Positions 44,179 to 45,834 of a stretch of DNA of 45,834 nt are shown here, piece by piece. The DNA comes from Anoxybacillus sp. GTDB taxonomy: Bacteria; Bacillota; Bacilli; Bacillales; Anoxybacillaceae. The notes beneath the pieces are model-generated. The model saw only the letters and a list, made by a program, of their open reading frames with translations, searched no databases and had not been told where the DNA came from. A program made the translations under genes and the position numbers. How positions within the stretch are numbered: the stretch's first letter is position 1; each line of letters opens with the position of its first letter. The stretch is from positions 1 to 45,834 of the forward strand of contig NZ_JAILZV010000004.1 in the NCBI RefSeq assembly GCF_023512315.1, in the 5' to 3' direction.

Positions 44179-45036
44179 GGCACTAATTAGCGCAAATCTC
44201 CCCGCTTTAAAATTTCCTTCTTGTGTTAAAGAAAGCAAATGCCATAAAAACTTCTCATCGCACTTTAACATTTCTTGAAATTCCATAATCCCGCGGTTTG
44301 CTTTATTTAGTTCTCCGTCAAAACGATATGCCCGTGGATCGGATTCTGACCCATATTGAGCAATCGTCGAAAAATCAATACTTCCTGTCAAATCCGCAAT
44401 GTCCTGTGACTTTGGATCTGATGGGCTAAAAGTACCAATTCCTACCCGTTTATTTTCTGAAAAGAAAATGCGTTCGACCATCACATCTTCAATCCGCCCA
44501 CCGTACTCCTTTTCTAGCCGCATCATATTCAACGGGGAAAGTTCCCCTTCAATGCGAATACCGTATTCACGATAAAATTCATCGCGCAAATGATGGGGAA
44601 CAAGATGCAACGGATCTTCATGCATCGGACATCCTTTGATCGCATATACCGCACCACGATCCGTCAACGAATACGCTTCTAGCCCCCGTTTTAGCATCGT
44701 CACAAGTGTTGATTTACCACCACCGACCGGCCCCATCAATAACAAAATCCGCTTTCGAACATCTAAGCGTTTCGCTGCTGGGTGGAAATATTCCTCTACT
44801 AATCGTTCTAACGCTTCTTCTAGTCCAAACAACTGTCCGCTAAAGAAGTTGTATCTCTTTTTTCCGTCAACTTCTTCTACCCCAGCGTCTTTAATCATAT
44901 TATAGACACGTGAATGAGCGGACTGGGCAACCCACGGCTTTTCTTTTAAAATCTCTAAATACTCAGCGAAGGTTCCTTCCCACTTTAGCCGCTGCTCTTC
45001 CTCCCGGTATCTCGCAATTTTCTTTAAAATATCCAT
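44158..45036 (-). CDS. prkA: prkA 5' portion (N-terminal 289 residues plus 3 element-encoded codons)
   Basis: 292 aa beginning MDILKKIARYREEEQRLKWE. It carries the first half of the AAA+ domain: Walker A GPVGGGKST (102-110) and the Walker B-like LNKANRGIMEFQEML (about 243-257). It matches PrkA to ISADEL (289), after which the element supplies V-V-I and a stop. The cut falls just before the sensor-1 segment IVAHTNE, so neither half can be an active ATPase alone. Ribosome site GGGGAGG; sigma-E-type promoter at 45081-45109. If the element is excised through CAATTCATC, translation continues in frame into the 3' half. Confidence 0.93.
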   Translation of the reverse strand: MDILKKIARYREEEQRLKWEGTFAEYLEILKEKPWVAQSAHSRVYNMIKDAGVEEVDGKKRYNFFSGQLFGLEEALERLVEEYFHPAAKRLDVRKRILLLMGPVGGGKSTLVTMLKRGLEAYSLTDRGAVYAIKGCPMHEDPLHLVPHHLRDEFYREYGIRIEGELSPLNMMRLEKEYGGRIEDVMVERIFFSENKRVGIGTFSPSDPKSQDIADLTGSIDFSTIAQYGSESDPRAYRFDGELNKANRGIMEFQEMLKCDEKFLWHLLSLTQEGNFKAGRFALISADELVVI

Positions 45037-45080
45037 TCAAGAACCTCCCCATCCTTGATGTCTAGCTGAAAGATTATTAC

Positions 45081-45109
45081 AATGTATGCGAGGATGTCCG
45101 TAATCATTC
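45081..45109 (-). promoter_or_regulatory. Sigma-E-type sporulation promoter of prkA
   Basis: On the minus strand -35 GAATGAT (45103-45109) and -10 CATACATT (45081-45088) are separated by 14 bp, matching the known Bacillus sigma-E consensus in sequence and spacing. PrkA of B. subtilis is expressed in the mother cell under sigma-E. The promoter has stayed intact despite the insertion. Confidence 0.7.
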
Positions 45110-45138
45110 GCCACGAAATAAAAATTTGCCGTTCCCTC

Positions 45139-45167
45139 TAAACATTGTTTGTCCTATGGGCTATAAT
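45139..45167 (+). promoter_or_regulatory. Candidate promoter of the small membrane peptide gene
   Basis: TAAACA (45139-45144) and TATAAT (45162-45167) are separated by 17 bp, upstream of the AAAGGAGG ribosome site. Confidence 0.55.
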
Positions 45168-45205
45168 AAAAAAAGGACGACCATTGATAAAGGAGGAAAA
45201 GTGTC

Positions 45206-45298
45206 ATGAGAACATTGCTTGTAATTGGCGTGATTGTTGCCTTTTTATCCGCTATTTTTACTGCTGGCTACAATGACAAGCCTGGTGTGAAAAATTAA
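45206..45298 (+). CDS. 30-residue membrane peptide
   Basis: ATG at 45206 behind AAAGGAGGAAAAG. The peptide begins MRTLLVIGVIVAFLSAIF, one membrane segment, and ends YNDKPGVKN. It has a promoter-like sequence upstream and a terminator directly after, so it has all the parts of a real gene. No function known. It lies between prkA and trmL, divergent from prkA. Confidence 0.7.
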   Translation: MRTLLVIGVIVAFLSAIFTAGYNDKPGVKN

Positions 45299-45304
45299 CC
45301 AATA

Positions 45305-45333
45305 AAAAACGACCTCCAATTGAAGGTCGTTTT
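45305..45333. terminator. Bidirectional terminator
   Basis: ACGACCT and AGGTCGT form a stem with A-run and T-run on the two sides, serving the membrane peptide gene (plus) and trmL (minus). Confidence 0.85.
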
Positions 45334-45336
45334 TCA

Positions 45337-45810
45337 TTAATATACTCCTTTAAATCCTTGTTGCCTTAGTGCCTCATATACTAAAATCGCTGCTGTGTTA
45401 GATAAATTAAGGGAACGCACGTTATCGTTCATCGGAATTCGTAAACAGCGCTCCATATTATTTTCAATCAACTCTTTCGGAAGCCCACTCGTTTCACGGC
45501 CGAATACAAAAAAATAATCCTTTTCTGGGTCGCTGTAATCGAACGAATCATAATATTTTTGGCCAAACTTCGTAATAAAATAAAATTCCCCGTCTTTATA
45601 TTGGTCAAACAGCTCTTGGAGAGAATCGTAATAAAAAATATCAACATACTGCCAATAATCCAGACCTGCGCGCCTTAACATTTTATCATCCGTCGAAAAG
45701 CCAAGCGGACGAATTAAATGCAACGCTGTGCCCGTCGCCGCACAAGTTCGAGCAATATTTCCTGTATTCGCTGGAATTTCTGGTTGATACAATACTACAT
45801 GCAAAGCCAC
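45337..45810 (-). CDS. trmL: tRNA (cytidine/uridine-34-2'-O)-methyltransferase TrmL
   Basis: 157 aa, the usual length for TrmL (CspR), a single-domain SPOUT methyltransferase. Hallmarks: HVVLYQPEIPANTGNIARTCAATG at the N-terminus, the loop VFGRETSGLP, and the C-terminal knot segment IPMNDNVRSLNLSNTAAILVYE, which binds S-adenosylmethionine. It methylates the 2'-oxygen of the wobble base in certain leucine tRNAs. GTG start with AGGTGA upstream. Intact. Confidence 0.95.
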   Translation of the reverse strand: MALHVVLYQPEIPANTGNIARTCAATGTALHLIRPLGFSTDDKMLRRAGLDYWQYVDIFYYDSLQELFDQYKDGEFYFITKFGQKYYDSFDYSDPEKDYFFVFGRETSGLPKELIENNMERCLRIPMNDNVRSLNLSNTAAILVYEALRQQGFKGVY

Positions 45811-45834
45811 CTTTATTCACCTCAAATTGTCATC

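Noticed and set aside
10907..45036. Treating the two prkA parts as unrelated pseudogenes or an assembly error
   Set aside because: Shared core, inverted arms, adjacent integrase and exact frame restoration are all explained by site-specific insertion. Random breakage or misassembly would not give them.

Overview
The window comes from a low-GC Gram-positive, spore-forming Bacillaceae. Gene content and protein sequences suggest the Anoxybacillus/Geobacillus/Parageobacillus group: sporulation genes prkA and yhbH next to trmL, a DctB/DctS/DctR C4-dicarboxylate sensing cluster, Bacillus-type ribosome binding sites, and a sigma-E-type promoter in front of prkA. No rRNA, tRNA or CRISPR array was seen.

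Left chromosomal part (1-11.9 kb). A dicarboxylate cluster (transporter cut by the window edge, DctB binding protein, DctS/DctR two-component system) is followed by a lipoprotein. Next come five minus-strand genes: an efflux adaptor, its ATPase and MacB-like permease, and an OmpR-type regulator with its histidine kinase. yhbH and the 3' portion of prkA follow.

Mobile element (11,936-44,169, about 32.2 kb, visibly more AT-rich than its flanks). It sits inside prkA. The 5' portion of prkA (289 codons up to D-E-L) lies at 44,170-45,036 and the 3' portion (342 codons from I-V-A-H) at 10,907-11,935. A 9-bp sequence, CAATTCATC, is present at both junctions. Joining the halves there restores a 631-codon prkA frame exactly. 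Both element ends carry the same 15-mer in inverted orientation (TGATATCTACTAAAA), as expected for the arms of an attP site. A 540-aa large serine integrase lies at the right end. This is the architecture of sporulation gene-intervening elements such as skin in sigK and SPbeta in spsM, here in prkA.

Element cargo, left to right: a small protein; a nuclease-tyrosine-recombinase fusion with degenerate catalytic residues; a TIGR02391/Ymh protein paired with a PD-(D/E)XK-like protein; a Schlafen/AlbA_2 ATP-binding protein; small membrane proteins; an SLH-CAP surface protein; an envelope cluster (zinc metalloprotease-like, His-tailed membrane protein, membrane-anchored PIN protein, small membrane protein); a plasmid-like maintenance block (ParA ATPase, AT-rich repeats, iteron-like repeats, primase-helicase); an SH3 membrane protein; a complete type I restriction-modification operon; a two-gene Pycsar (pyrimidine cyclase plus membrane effector) operon; a zinc-motif protein; a protein resembling a resolvase domain without catalytic residues; a small protein; and the integrase.

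Right chromosomal part (44.2-45.8 kb): the 5' half of prkA with its promoter, a 30-codon membrane peptide gene, and trmL. Together the window looks like a defence-rich, plasmid-like element parked in a sporulation gene. By analogy it could be excised precisely in the mother cell to rebuild prkA. That regulation is inferred and not shown by the sequence.
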